From G963720475 sp963720475 (GTDB taxonomy: Bacteria > Actinomycetota > Thermoleophilia > Solirubrobacterales > Thermoleophilaceae), in the NCBI GenBank assembly GCA_963720475.1, contig OY970394.1, positions 682,001 through 746,000 on the forward strand: 64,000 nt of DNA, given 5' to 3'. Numbering within the stretch: position 1 is the stretch's first letter; each line of letters starts with the position of its first letter. Below, one piece after another: positions 9,108 to 16,387 of the stretch. The notes under the pieces were generated by a model. The model had not been told where the DNA came from. It did no database searches and saw only the letters and a program-made list of their open reading frames with translations. The translations under genes were made by a program, and so were the position numbers.

Positions 9108-9737
9108 GTGCCCCGCCGGATGACCCCTTCCGACCGCCCGATTCCGAGCTTCACCGCCGAGCCCCCTCAAGAGGGCGTCCCCTACGGGCGCTGGGCGGAG
9201 ACGCTCGCCGGCCACTTCCTCGAAGCCTGCAGCGAGCTCGAGTCGGCTGAGGACCTCGGCGAGCCCGGCGAGGTCACCTTCTTTCCCGACCGCACCTACG
9301 GGGGGCGCACCTACATTCCCGCCGCATCCTCGACGGCGAACGGCTATGAGCTGTTCGGGTTCGTCTCCTTCACGCCGCCAGGGGACGGAGGCGAGGCGTC
9401 CGGCTTCGCCGCGCGCGCCGACTTCACCGACGAGACGGCCGAGCAGAACCCGGACTGGAAGCTGGACCTCTCCGATCACGAGATCGGCGTCTGGCGCGGG
9501 CCGCAGGGGCGCGCCGGCGACATCACGCTCGTCTGGGGCGTCGCGCTCGTGCCGAACGGCGTGCTCGCGACGGCCGAGCTCGGCCCGACTACGACGGACC
9601 AGTGCCAGCTCGAGGACGGCCGTTTCACGCTCGTCTCGCTCGACGATTACACGGGCGATTTCATCGAGGTGAAGCTGTGGGGCGCCGGCGCCGGGGAGCT
9701 CGCCTCGGAGTCGCTGTACGCGGACGACGACGAGTAG
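9108..9737 (+). CDS. Hypothetical protein
   Basis: The 209-aa product (GTG at 9108, or ATG at 9120 giving 205 aa) has no signal peptide or membrane segment and is acidic. It is Thr/Gly/aromatic rich (YGGRTYIPAAS, NPDWKLDLSDHEIGVWRG) and looks like a globular beta-rich cytoplasmic protein. I do not recognise the family. Codon use matches the neighbouring core genes, so it belongs to the backbone. It ends 17 bp before tRNA-Arg. Confidence 0.7.
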   Translation: MPRRMTPSDRPIPSFTAEPPQEGVPYGRWAETLAGHFLEACSELESAEDLGEPGEVTFFPDRTYGGRTYIPAASSTANGYELFGFVSFTPPGDGGEASGFAARADFTDETAEQNPDWKLDLSDHEIGVWRGPQGRAGDITLVWGVALVPNGVLATAELGPTTTDQCQLEDGRFTLVSLDDYTGDFIEVKLWGAGAGELASESLYADDDE

Positions 9738-9754
9738 CCTCGTCGCAGAGGCAA

Positions 9755-9828
<74 letters not shown>

Positions 9829-9850
9829 TTCAGAGCGAACGCGGCTTGGG

Positions 9851-9928
9851 GACTCTCGCCGCTCGAACTGCCAGTAGGTCCGGTACGGCACGGTATGGTC
9901 GCCGTGACTACTGGCTCAGGGAGGGAAC
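9851..9928 (+). promoter_or_regulatory. Duplicated upstream region of lipoprotein gene 1
   Basis: These 78 bp in front of the first island lipoprotein nearly match 10515-10593 in front of the second, with a handful of substitutions and one 1-bp indel in the G-rich ribosome-binding site. The block contains a TATGGT hexamer (9894-9899) that could be a -10 element and the ribosome-binding site GGGAGGG. No clear -35 box is visible at standard spacing. It begins 22 bp after the tRNA, so transcription from the island's left edge is plausible. Confidence 0.55.
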
Positions 9929-10444
9929 ATGCGAGGGATCGGTAAGGCAGGGCTGTGCGCACTCGCGCTCACGGCGTTCGTCGCCGCAGGCTGCGGGTCG
10001 GACGACGACGAGAAGTCCGCGTCGAGCGACAAGTCCAAGCCAGCGCGGGGCTTCGAGGGGGATGACAATGGCCCGTTCGAGTTTGTTTTCTGGACCGGAA
10101 AAGATGCCCCCTATCGCGGACTCATATTGTTTTGGGAGCGGGTAGACCGCCGCATCGTTCTCTCTCAAATGATGGACAACCGCGACCCGGAACACTGCAA
10201 GTTCTCCGGAATGAATTGGAGAAAAGTCCCGCCTCACGAATGGGCGTACCTGCCCAAGGTCGGCGAAACAACCACCTTAACCGACAACTGGCACACCGGT
10301 TCCCCCTCCGAGATCGTGCCGGGCTCAATAACCGCAACCAGAGAAAACGAGAGTAGTGTTAGGGTCAGCTGGCCCGGTCACCCCGCTGGTGCTGGCAAGT
10401 CGTGCGATAACTCCGCGAACGATGTGCTGCTAAAGGCCCCCTAG
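9929..10444 (+). CDS. Island lipoprotein 1 (conserved leader, variable body)
   Basis: The 171-aa predicted lipoprotein begins MRGIGKAGLCALALTAF and has lipobox VAAGC with Cys22, followed by an acidic linker and the family motif KPARGF. The body has one cysteine in a DNRDPEHC motif and another in the C-terminal KSCDNSANDVLL motif. By its ending it pairs with lipoprotein 3 (HPAG...SCDNSANDV). A strong GGGAGGG ribosome-binding site precedes ATG 9929. The body uses many A/T-rich codons, unlike the backbone. I know no family for the body; an outer-membrane-face binding or shielding role is only a guess. Confidence 0.85.
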   Translation: MRGIGKAGLCALALTAFVAAGCGSDDDEKSASSDKSKPARGFEGDDNGPFEFVFWTGKDAPYRGLILFWERVDRRIVLSQMMDNRDPEHCKFSGMNWRKVPPHEWAYLPKVGETTTLTDNWHTGSPSEIVPGSITATRENESSVRVSWPGHPAGAGKSCDNSANDVLLKAP

Positions 10445-10514
10445 GCGAGGTAACGCTCGGTCGTCGCGAGGTCTGCGTGCCGCATCCGGCGCGGCTGAGG
10501 TGGCGCTGCGCATT

Positions 10515-10593
10515 GACTCTTGCCGCGCGAACTGCCACGAGGTCCGGTACGGCACGCTATGGTCGCCGTGACTACTGGCTCAGGGGAGGGAAC
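10515..10593 (+). promoter_or_regulatory. Duplicated upstream region of lipoprotein gene 2
   Basis: This is the second copy of the block described at 9851-9928, containing TATGGT at 10558-10563 and the ribosome-binding site GGGGAGGG. Because it is near-identical while the gene bodies diverge, either the duplication was recent and the bodies changed fast, or leader and promoter are kept alike by recombination. Confidence 0.5.
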
Positions 10594-11160
10594 ATGCGAG
10601 GAATCGGTAAGGCAGGGCTGTGCGCACTCGCGCTCACGGCGCTAGTCGCCGCGGGCTGCGGGTCGGACGACGACGAGAAGTCCGCGTCGAGCGAAACGAC
10701 CAAACCGGCGCGCGGCTTCGACGGGGATGGAGGGGAGGGCAAGGACGGCGGCGCGGCGCCTAATTCTCCACCAGGCGACATCGAGCCCGGCTATTACGGG
10801 AATGGAAAGGATCCCTTTAAAACTGACGGCGGCATCAGGTTCGAAACCCGACCATTGAAGGATGCAGGAGGCTACAAACTCCACTCATATCAGTTGATTG
10901 ACGGACGCAACAAGGCGAACTGCACACAGTCGAACTCCCTGCAGCAGATACCCTTCTCCTCGACCTCTAACTACATCACCGCCGGCTCCGCGTTTCACTT
11001 CGCCGGCCGTTGGAATAAGAGCAAGGGAGGGTTCGCCACCGGGAAGATGTCGGATGACGGCAATACTGTGACGCTCAAATGGGATAAGTACGAGTCTCCC
11101 TTTGGTGACGCGTGCGGCACAGCCGCGGACAATGTCGTGCTAACGAGGACGTCCAAATAG
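10594..11160 (+). CDS. Island lipoprotein 2
   Basis: A 188-aa predicted lipoprotein with the shared leader (MRGIGKAGLCALALTALV, lipobox VAAGC, Cys22). The frame is open further upstream to 10477, but ATG 10594 follows the GGGGAGGG site and aligns with the other three copies. The body carries PPGDIEPGYY, IDGRNKANC, the motif SDDGNTVTLKWDKY, and an ending CGTAADNVVLTRTSK. It shares these with lipoprotein 4, placing it in the second subgroup. Two body cysteines may form a disulfide outside the cell. Function unknown. Confidence 0.86.
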   Translation: MRGIGKAGLCALALTALVAAGCGSDDDEKSASSETTKPARGFDGDGGEGKDGGAAPNSPPGDIEPGYYGNGKDPFKTDGGIRFETRPLKDAGGYKLHSYQLIDGRNKANCTQSNSLQQIPFSSTSNYITAGSAFHFAGRWNKSKGGFATGKMSDDGNTVTLKWDKYESPFGDACGTAADNVVLTRTSK

Positions 11161-11219
11161 CGACTGCCGCTCGCAAGGAGGATTGACCATGCCATCACCA
11201 CTGGCTCAAGGGAGGAAAC

Positions 11220-11771
11220 ATGCGAGGGATCGGTAAGGCAGGTCTGTGCGCACTCGCGCTCACCGCGCTCGTCGCCGCAGGCTGCGGGTCGGACGACGAC
11301 GAGAAGTCCACCTCGAGCGACAAGACCAACCCGGCGCGCGGCTTCGACGGGGGTCAAGGGGATGGGACGGACGGCGTTCCGGGGCACGTCGAGATCTGGT
11401 ACGGGACAGCACAGCGTGCCGGCGACGGCGGCACCGACTTGTACGTCACTGGGGACAAGAAGACAGGGCGCCAGTTTTTCACTTGGTTGTATGACGGACG
11501 CGACATGGAACACTGCGATTTGTCCCTCCTAACAACGAACACGCCGCCTCCCGACGCGGCATTCTTGCCCAAGGACGACGGATCATTCACCATGACCGGC
11601 GAGTGGCGCCCCGCCAAAGCGCCGGGCCCCGGGGTGCCGGGCTCGGTTACTGGGACGGTTTCGGATCACCAGGGATCTGTGAAGCTCAGCTGGAAGGCTC
11701 ACCCCGCTGGTTCGTCGTGCGATAACTCGGCGAACGATGTCGTGCTAACGAGAAAAAAATTGTCGAGGTAG
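11220..11771 (+). CDS. Island lipoprotein 3
   Basis: A 183-aa predicted lipoprotein with the family leader and Cys22 lipobox. The body has YDGRDMEHC, a Trp-containing segment GEWRPAKAPGPGVPG, and a C-terminal HPAGSSCDNSANDVVLTRK almost identical to the end of lipoprotein 1. Only the last ~25 bp of the shared upstream block (CTGGCTCA plus GGGAGG) remain before ATG 11220. It could therefore be read from an upstream promoter. It lies 59 bp after lipoprotein 2. Confidence 0.86.
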   Translation: MRGIGKAGLCALALTALVAAGCGSDDDEKSTSSDKTNPARGFDGGQGDGTDGVPGHVEIWYGTAQRAGDGGTDLYVTGDKKTGRQFFTWLYDGRDMEHCDLSLLTTNTPPPDAAFLPKDDGSFTMTGEWRPAKAPGPGVPGSVTGTVSDHQGSVKLSWKAHPAGSSCDNSANDVVLTRKKLSR

Positions 11772-11797
11772 CGCTGCACTGGCTGCAGGGAGGGAAC

Positions 11798-12355
11798 ATG
11801 CGAGGGATGGGTAAGGCAGGGCTGTGCACCCTCGCGCTCACGGCGCTCGTCGCCGCAGGCTGCGGGTCGGACGACGACGAGAAGTCCACCTCGAGCGACA
11901 AGACCAAACCGGCGCGCGGCTTCGACGGGGATGGCAAGGACGGCGGCGCGGCGCCCAAGCCCCCACCAGGCGACGTCGACGAGGGCAAGTACTGGAATGG
12001 AAAGGATCCCGCCATAACTGACGGCGGCATCCTGCTCCAAACCAACGCGGGTAGTGCGGGCCTCTATGCAACTTCAGTGTATGACGGACGCGACAAGGCG
12101 CACTGCCATCTACCCGTCCTGGTGTCGTCACCGCGCTTTGCCCCCAATAACCGCATCGACGGGGGCGGCGCATCGTTCTCCATAGGCGGCAATTGGAGCG
12201 TTCGTTCGGCGCCACAGCCCGGGGCGCCGGGCGAGGCTACCGGGAAGCTTTCGGATGACGGCAATACCGTGACGCTCAGCTGGAAGAAGTACACGTCTAC
12301 TTATGGTCAGTCGTGCGGCACGGCTGCGCAGGATGTCGTGCTAACGAGGAAATAG
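11798..12355 (+). CDS. Island lipoprotein 4
   Basis: A 185-aa predicted lipoprotein with leader MRGMGKAGLCTLALTALV and Cys22 lipobox. The body matches lipoprotein 2 at PPPGDVDEGKYWNGKDP, VYDGRDKAHC, SDDGNTVTLSWKKY and the ending CGTAAQDVVLTRK. The order 1-2-3-4 is thus A-B-A-B by similarity, which suggests duplication of a two-gene unit. Only 26 bp separate it from gene 3, with GGGAGGG before the start. The next gene (metallopeptidase) is convergent. Confidence 0.86.
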   Translation: MRGMGKAGLCTLALTALVAAGCGSDDDEKSTSSDKTKPARGFDGDGKDGGAAPKPPPGDVDEGKYWNGKDPAITDGGILLQTNAGSAGLYATSVYDGRDKAHCHLPVLVSSPRFAPNNRIDGGGASFSIGGNWSVRSAPQPGAPGEATGKLSDDGNTVTLSWKKYTSTYGQSCGTAAQDVVLTRK

Positions 12356-12374
12356 CGGCAGGCGCCCCGCTCGG

Positions 12375-13238
12375 TCAGTTGCCTGGCGGACGCAGCCCGC
12401 CGCGCTCGGTGAGGTAGTCGCCGAGCAGCCGTCGCCAGGAGAGCACCTCGCGCGGGTACTCGTACTCGCACACCTCCGCGCGCTTGGGCGAGAGTCCCTC
12501 CTTCGCACCGACGAGGTTGCGGTACCGCTTGGGGTCGCTGCCGTAGACGAGACAGAGCGCGTCGACCGCGCGTTGCTGTCCCAGCTTGTGATCGTCGGCG
12601 TAGTCAGCGAGCCCCGGCGGTCCCTTGCGCTTGCCTTCCGCTTCGTCGAGCGCCGACGCGCTGAGCGGAGCGGCCTGGCCCTGACGCTTTTGACCGGAGG
12701 CGATCGCAAAGACTGCCGCCAAGCTGTCGGCGTTCGCCTCTTCGCCGCCAACCGAGGGTAGGTTGAGGGTGTCGATCAGACCGTGGGTGACCTCGTGGTA
12801 GAGGACAAACAGCATCGCGTCGCGCACGACCTCGTCGCTCGTCTTGTCCGGCAGGCTCGGGTGGCCAAAGCGCTTGATGTCCTCGCGTGAGTGATCGACG
12901 AACGAGTAGGGGAAGTAGACGGTCCGATCGTCGGCGATGTACTGCGGCCCGCTGACCTGGTGGCGCGCCGCGTCGCGCTCGTTCACCGCGCGCACGCTTA
13001 AGTCCTTCGGCAGGTCGATCTCGTCGTTGATCCTCTTGATCGCCTGCTCGAGAGGCTTGCGCAGCAGCGCCTTGTCCTCGGGATGGCCCGGCCCGAAGCT
13101 GAGGCGGACGTCGCCGTTCAGGTCGCCGCGATCATCGCCGGAAGTGATCGCCCACACAGCTACGACCACAGCGGCGCCGGCCAGCGCGGCCACGAGCAGC
13201 CCCCAACCCGATCCCTTGAGCCTCCGAACCGCGCCCAC
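12375..13238 (-). CDS. Membrane-anchored putative metallopeptidase (DUF4344-like)
   Basis: A 287-aa protein with one N-terminal membrane segment (residues ~11-31), so the rest should face outward. It contains the zinc signature HEVTHGLID (His148, Glu149, His152) and a downstream acidic GGEEANADS (residues ~164-172), where the third ligand is expected. This layout matches the DUF4344 putative metallopeptidases. Residues YIADDRTVYFPYSFVD resemble the family's substrate-groove strand. The start is GTG at 13238, 49 bp inside the right repeat. It is convergent with the four lipoprotein genes, which makes it a candidate processing or partner enzyme; that link is inferred only from position. Confidence 0.8.
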   Translation of the reverse strand: MGAVRRLKGSGWGLLVAALAGAAVVVAVWAITSGDDRGDLNGDVRLSFGPGHPEDKALLRKPLEQAIKRINDEIDLPKDLSVRAVNERDAARHQVSGPQYIADDRTVYFPYSFVDHSREDIKRFGHPSLPDKTSDEVVRDAMLFVLYHEVTHGLIDTLNLPSVGGEEANADSLAAVFAIASGQKRQGQAAPLSASALDEAEGKRKGPPGLADYADDHKLGQQRAVDALCLVYGSDPKRYRNLVGAKEGLSPKRAEVCEYEYPREVLSWRRLLGDYLTERGGLRPPGN

Positions 13239-13286
13239 GCCGCCAGTGTCGCAGGAGTTTCTTCTGGACGCGCCCGTACTCCGCCG

Positions 13287-13329
13287 CCTCCTAAGGAGTA
13301 GGCCGCAGGTTCGAATCCTGCCCGGGGCG
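13287..13329 (+). repeat. Right copy of the 43-bp tRNA-derived direct repeat (putative att)
   Basis: A perfect copy of tRNA-Arg positions 9786-9828: the anticodon loop with CCT, the 3' anticodon stem, variable loop, T arm, 3' acceptor strand and discriminator. The D arm and 5' acceptor strand are absent, so this is not a tRNA gene. It marks the right end of the 3.5-kb island. Confidence 0.93.
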
Positions 13330-13343
13330 CTAGCCGGGAACGC

Positions 13344-14024
13344 CTACCTGGTGCCGAGGACGTCGACCTTCAGGCTGTCGACCGACGTGAATTCACCTGG
13401 GCCGGTGCAGTTGTTTGTGAGCGTGGCGGTCAGCGTTCGCGCCGTGTCCGTTCCAGGGCTGACCCGGGCTTGTGTACTGAACCGCAAGGTATGCGGGCCA
13501 AAGCCGCTATTGGATGCGAGAGATGCGATGGAGTCCGCACCGAGCTTGACCGTCACGGTCGTCCCGCCGCCACCTGTGCAGACGGCCGGCTCCGTTACGA
13601 CGACCTCGCCAAAGAACTGGTCCGTCTCATCGTTGAGCTGCGTCCACGTGTTGCCCGTGAGGGGCACGTTGACATTGCTGACACCGCCGTCGGCGGAGGT
13701 AGCCGAAGAGTTGCGCGCCCGAGCGACCGTGCGCGCGGCCTTGAGGGACGACTCGAGGATGTCGCTGCCGGTCAGAGTGCTGTCCACGACGTGAGCGCTG
13801 AGGATCGCGTTGTCGCGGATGCGGCTGCCCCAAACCGAGTCGATTGCGAGATCGGCCGTGCCGACCGTCTGGTTCTTGATGTCCTGCGAGAGCAGCGAGT
13901 CGTCGATCACGTCGGACGAGCCGATGGTGTTGACCGCGTAGGCGGTACCGCCGAGCGCGATGAACACTCCGAGCGTAGCCATCACGTTCGCGTAGGTCAG
14001 ACGGGCACGAAGCTTGGTCAACAC
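13344..14024 (-). CDS. Secreted protein with the TYANVMATLGVFIALGGTAYA-type leader
   Basis: A 226-aa predicted secreted protein. The N-terminus LTKLRARLTYANVMATLG, followed by a hydrophobic stretch ending GGTAYA, is a leader I associate with surface proteins of Thermoleophilia. GTG 14024 is chosen because a GGAGG box lies 8 nt upstream; the frame is also open to 14084. Residues ~35-100 are polar and repetitive (DSLLSQDIKNQTVGTADL, IRDNAILSAHVV). The C-terminal half looks beta-rich and has two cysteines (AVCTGGGGT, TNNCTGPG). It starts immediately outside the right repeat and reads towards it. Function unknown. Confidence 0.78.
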   Translation of the reverse strand: MLTKLRARLTYANVMATLGVFIALGGTAYAVNTIGSSDVIDDSLLSQDIKNQTVGTADLAIDSVWGSRIRDNAILSAHVVDSTLTGSDILESSLKAARTVARARNSSATSADGGVSNVNVPLTGNTWTQLNDETDQFFGEVVVTEPAVCTGGGGTTVTVKLGADSIASLASNSGFGPHTLRFSTQARVSPGTDTARTLTATLTNNCTGPGEFTSVDSLKVDVLGTR

Positions 14025-14101
14025 GAGGGACCTCCCCAGGATTCTGGTGCCGGACGCCCGAAAGCCGATCCACGATCCGCGCAAGAATCGGGCCGCCGCT
14101 A

Positions 14102-14377
14102 GAACGCCCCTTATCTAAGCCCACGATAGTCGCCGGGGACGAAAGATGCCACCCTGGCGAGGTCGCTATCGCGATCCTCAACTTCTCGCGCTCGGATAGC
14201 GGCCGCTTCCAGTTCTCCTACCTCGCGACCTCGCCCGGCAGCGTCGCGCTCGAGATCCAGTGCGCCTCGGGCACCTCGAAGCGCGGTCGAAAGGCCCAGA
14301 CCATCACCGGCGCCGACGACCAGACCTCCGAGGACACGGTGCGGGTGACCGTGGCGAAGCCGAAGCGCTCCGACTAG
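14102..14377 (+). pseudogene. 3' remnant of a secreted or surface protein gene
   Basis: This 91-codon stretch is open, ends in TAG (14375-14377) and reads like a real beta-rich domain (EVAIAILNFSRSDSGRFQFS, VALEIQCASGTS, DDQTSEDTVRVTVAKPKRSD). It has no credible start codon or ribosome-binding site. Upstream it runs into the promoter of the gene at 13344-14024 on the other strand. I read it as the tail of a gene whose 5' part was lost in a rearrangement. It could also be chance coding-like sequence in GC-rich DNA. The rest of 14025-14444 holds nothing else I can identify. Confidence 0.4.
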
Positions 14378-14444
14378 CCGTCTGAAGCGCGTCCCGGGGC
14401 GCTCGCGGTTGCAATCCGGGGTCCTCGTGCGTACGCTGAACTCG

Positions 14445-15386
14445 ATGGGCCGAATCGGCAGGACTTGCCTGGTAACCGCGCTTCTCGTGCTGGCGACGGC
14501 TGCGCCCGCCTTCGGGCAGTCGGTGCGCACCTGGGTCACTGGCAGCGGCGGTAGCGACGCCAATCCTTGCTCCCGCACGGCCCCCTGTCAGACGTTTGCG
14601 GGCGCGATCCTCAAGACCTTCGAGAACGGCGAGATCAACGTGATCGACTCGGGCGCCTACGGCGGCGTCACGATCAACAAGGCGATCACGATCGACGGCC
14701 ACGGAAATCAGGCGGGTGTTCTGGCGAGCGGAACCCACGGCATCATCATCAACACCTCGAAGAGCGATGCCCGTGTCGTGATCCGTGACCTCGACATCAA
14801 CGGCACCGGGGCGAACGGCACGGTCGGTGAACCAACCGGCATCACCGGCATCCGCGTCGACAAGGCGCGCAGCGTCAAGGTCGTGAACACGAGGATCTCC
14901 AACTTCAGGTTCAACGGAATCCACTTCCGCCCGAACATCAGCGACAGCAGGCTGTTCGTGCGCAACGCGCGCATCCACGACAACCGCGGTGCCGGCGTCC
15001 TCGTCGGCCCCCAGACAGGGGGCGGCGCGCGGGTCTCGATTCGCAAGAGCGAGATCGACGACAACGGCTGCGGGATCGTCGCTGCAACCTATGGCTCGCC
15101 GACGCTCGCGAACCCGGCAACGAACTGTGGCACGGCCACCTCGACCTCCGGCATCTCCGTGCCGGCGACGATCGGCGCCTACGACAACTCGATCACCGAG
15201 AGCGACGACGCCGGCGTCTTCTCCCACGGCGTGCAGTCGGTGATCAGGCTCGGGGGGAACGAGATCTCCGGCAACGAAACGGGCCTGAGAACGCTCAGCA
15301 CCGGCTCGATCGTCTCGTGGGGGAACAACTTCAACATCGGCAACACCACGAACGGCTCGCCGACCGTCACGATCCCTACCAACTGA
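14445..15386 (+). CDS. Secreted right-handed parallel beta-helix protein
   Basis: A 313-aa protein with signal peptide (MGRIGRTCLVTALLVLATAA ending near FGQ). The mature part has repeated beta-helix rungs: NGEINVIDSGAYGGVTINKA, ITIDGHGNQAGVLASG, ARVVIRDLDI, SVKVVNTRISNF, ARIHDNRGAGVLVG and GNEISGNETGL. Such folds occur in polysaccharide lyases and surface adhesins, but no lyase motif is evident. ATG 14445 is chosen for the signal peptide; GTG 14427 is also possible. Six body cysteines, including CSRTAPC near the N-terminus, suggest disulfides. The gene sits in the accessory zone right of the island. Confidence 0.82.
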   Translation: MGRIGRTCLVTALLVLATAAPAFGQSVRTWVTGSGGSDANPCSRTAPCQTFAGAILKTFENGEINVIDSGAYGGVTINKAITIDGHGNQAGVLASGTHGIIINTSKSDARVVIRDLDINGTGANGTVGEPTGITGIRVDKARSVKVVNTRISNFRFNGIHFRPNISDSRLFVRNARIHDNRGAGVLVGPQTGGGARVSIRKSEIDDNGCGIVAATYGSPTLANPATNCGTATSTSGISVPATIGAYDNSITESDDAGVFSHGVQSVIRLGGNEISGNETGLRTLSTGSIVSWGNNFNIGNTTNGSPTVTIPTN

Positions 15387-15456
15387 GCGCAACCGCGACG
15401 GCGTTCCCGCGCGGGGGCTATCGTGGCCGCTCGGCGGTCAACGACAGGGAGGGACA

Positions 15457-16224
15457 TTGAGCGGGATCGGAAGAGCGGGACTGTGCGCGCTGGCGCTCAC
15501 GGCGTTGGTAGCGGCCGGGTGCGGGTCGGACGACGACGAGAAGGCCGACACAGGCTCCGCCAAGACGGAAAAGCCCCGCCGTGGCTTCCAGGGCAACATC
15601 AACGGCTGCGAGATCAAGCCCAAGACCGCGTGCTCCGGCGCCGACCTGAGCGGAGCCGACCTGACGAATGCCCCATTGACCGGGGCGGACCTACGTAGCG
15701 CCAATCTGAACGAGGCCGTGGCCGAGCAGGCCACATTCAACGACGCCAAGCTCGGCGACGCCAAGCTCGACGCCGATCTGAGCGACGCAAGCTTCAAGGG
15801 TGCGACGTTCACGGTGGCCCACTTCGGCCCGCACACCGACTTCACCGGAGCCGACCTGACGAACGCTTCTCTGACGGGGGCGCAGGGGCTCAGCGCCCAA
15901 CACCTCAACCGGGCGATCCTCTGCGGCACCACCGCCCCAGACGGGACTCAGCGCGACGACGACTGTCCGAAGAAGTTCGACACGCCGATCAACGGCTGCG
16001 AAATCAAGCCCGACACACAGTGTCCCGACGCCAAGCTCGAGGATGCCGATCTAAGCACCGCCGACCTGAGCGGCGCCAACCTGAAGGGTGCCGTCTTGAC
16101 CAACGCAAAGCTGAGGTCCGCCAACTTCAAGGGAGCGGACCTGGACGGCGCCCAGCTCGACGGCGCGAAGTTCTGCCACACGACGATGCCGGACGGCACG
16201 ACGAGGGTCGACGGCTGCAACTAA
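15457..16224 (+). CDS. Pentapeptide-repeat lipoprotein with the island-type leader
   Basis: A 255-aa predicted lipoprotein starting at TTG 15457; the start is fixed by alignment with the island lipoproteins and by the GGGAGGG box. The leader (SGIGRAGLCALALTALVAAG, Cys22, then SDDDEK and RRGF) matches the four island proteins, but the body is entirely different. The body has two pentapeptide-repeat blocks (ADLSGADLTNAPLTGADL; ADLSTADLSGANLKGAVL). Each block opens with INGCEIKP and closes with a CGTT/CHTT...PDGT...C motif. Pentapeptide repeats form right-handed quadrilateral helices. This gene lies 2.1 kb outside the right repeat, so the leader family is not confined to the island. Confidence 0.88.
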   Translation: MSGIGRAGLCALALTALVAAGCGSDDDEKADTGSAKTEKPRRGFQGNINGCEIKPKTACSGADLSGADLTNAPLTGADLRSANLNEAVAEQATFNDAKLGDAKLDADLSDASFKGATFTVAHFGPHTDFTGADLTNASLTGAQGLSAQHLNRAILCGTTAPDGTQRDDDCPKKFDTPINGCEIKPDTQCPDAKLEDADLSTADLSGANLKGAVLTNAKLRSANFKGADLDGAQLDGAKFCHTTMPDGTTRVDGCN

Positions 16225-16226
16225 GA

Positions 16227-16345
16227 GCTGTTCGCGGGGCCTAGGCCGAGGTCGCCGCGCGACGGTACTTCCACACCGCGAGCGGGGCGAAGATCAGCGG
16301 CCAAAGGTCGAAGGGTAGCTCGGCCGGACGGCCCCACGGGGATCA
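16227..16345 (-). pseudogene. Possible 3' remnant of a membrane-protein gene
   Basis: On the minus strand a short open stretch reads GRPAELPFDLWPLIFAPLAV followed by WKYRRAATSA and stop. It looks like the C-terminal tail of a membrane protein, but an in-frame TGA closes it just upstream and no start is visible. It fills most of the 163-bp gap before the cupin gene. I cannot identify a parent family and it may be chance. Confidence 0.25.
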
Positions 16346-16387
16346 CGCGCGGTGTAGCGTTGCCTCGACCAACTCTTAGGAGGAGTG

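Larger units (their letters stand above)
9829..13329. mobile_element. Putative integrated island at tRNA-Arg(CCT), no integrase
   Basis: The interval between the two 43-bp repeats (right copy included) is about 3.5 kb. It contains four paralogous lipoprotein genes and one DUF4344-like membrane metallopeptidase, and no integrase, excisionase or replication gene. The lipoprotein bodies are visibly richer in A+T than the surrounding backbone. The structure fits a small integrative element moved by an integrase in trans, or the remnant of a larger one. The alternative is a segmental duplication that copied the tRNA end. Confidence 0.7.

Noticed and set aside
9929..12355. The lipoprotein array as a Myxococcus SitA-type polymorphic toxin system
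   Set aside because: The constant leader plus variable body is reminiscent, but no toxin domain or immunity gene can be recognised and the bodies keep shared C-terminal motifs.
13287..13329. A second tRNA-Arg gene
   Set aside because: Only the 3' half is present; D arm and 5' acceptor strand are missing, so it cannot fold as a tRNA.
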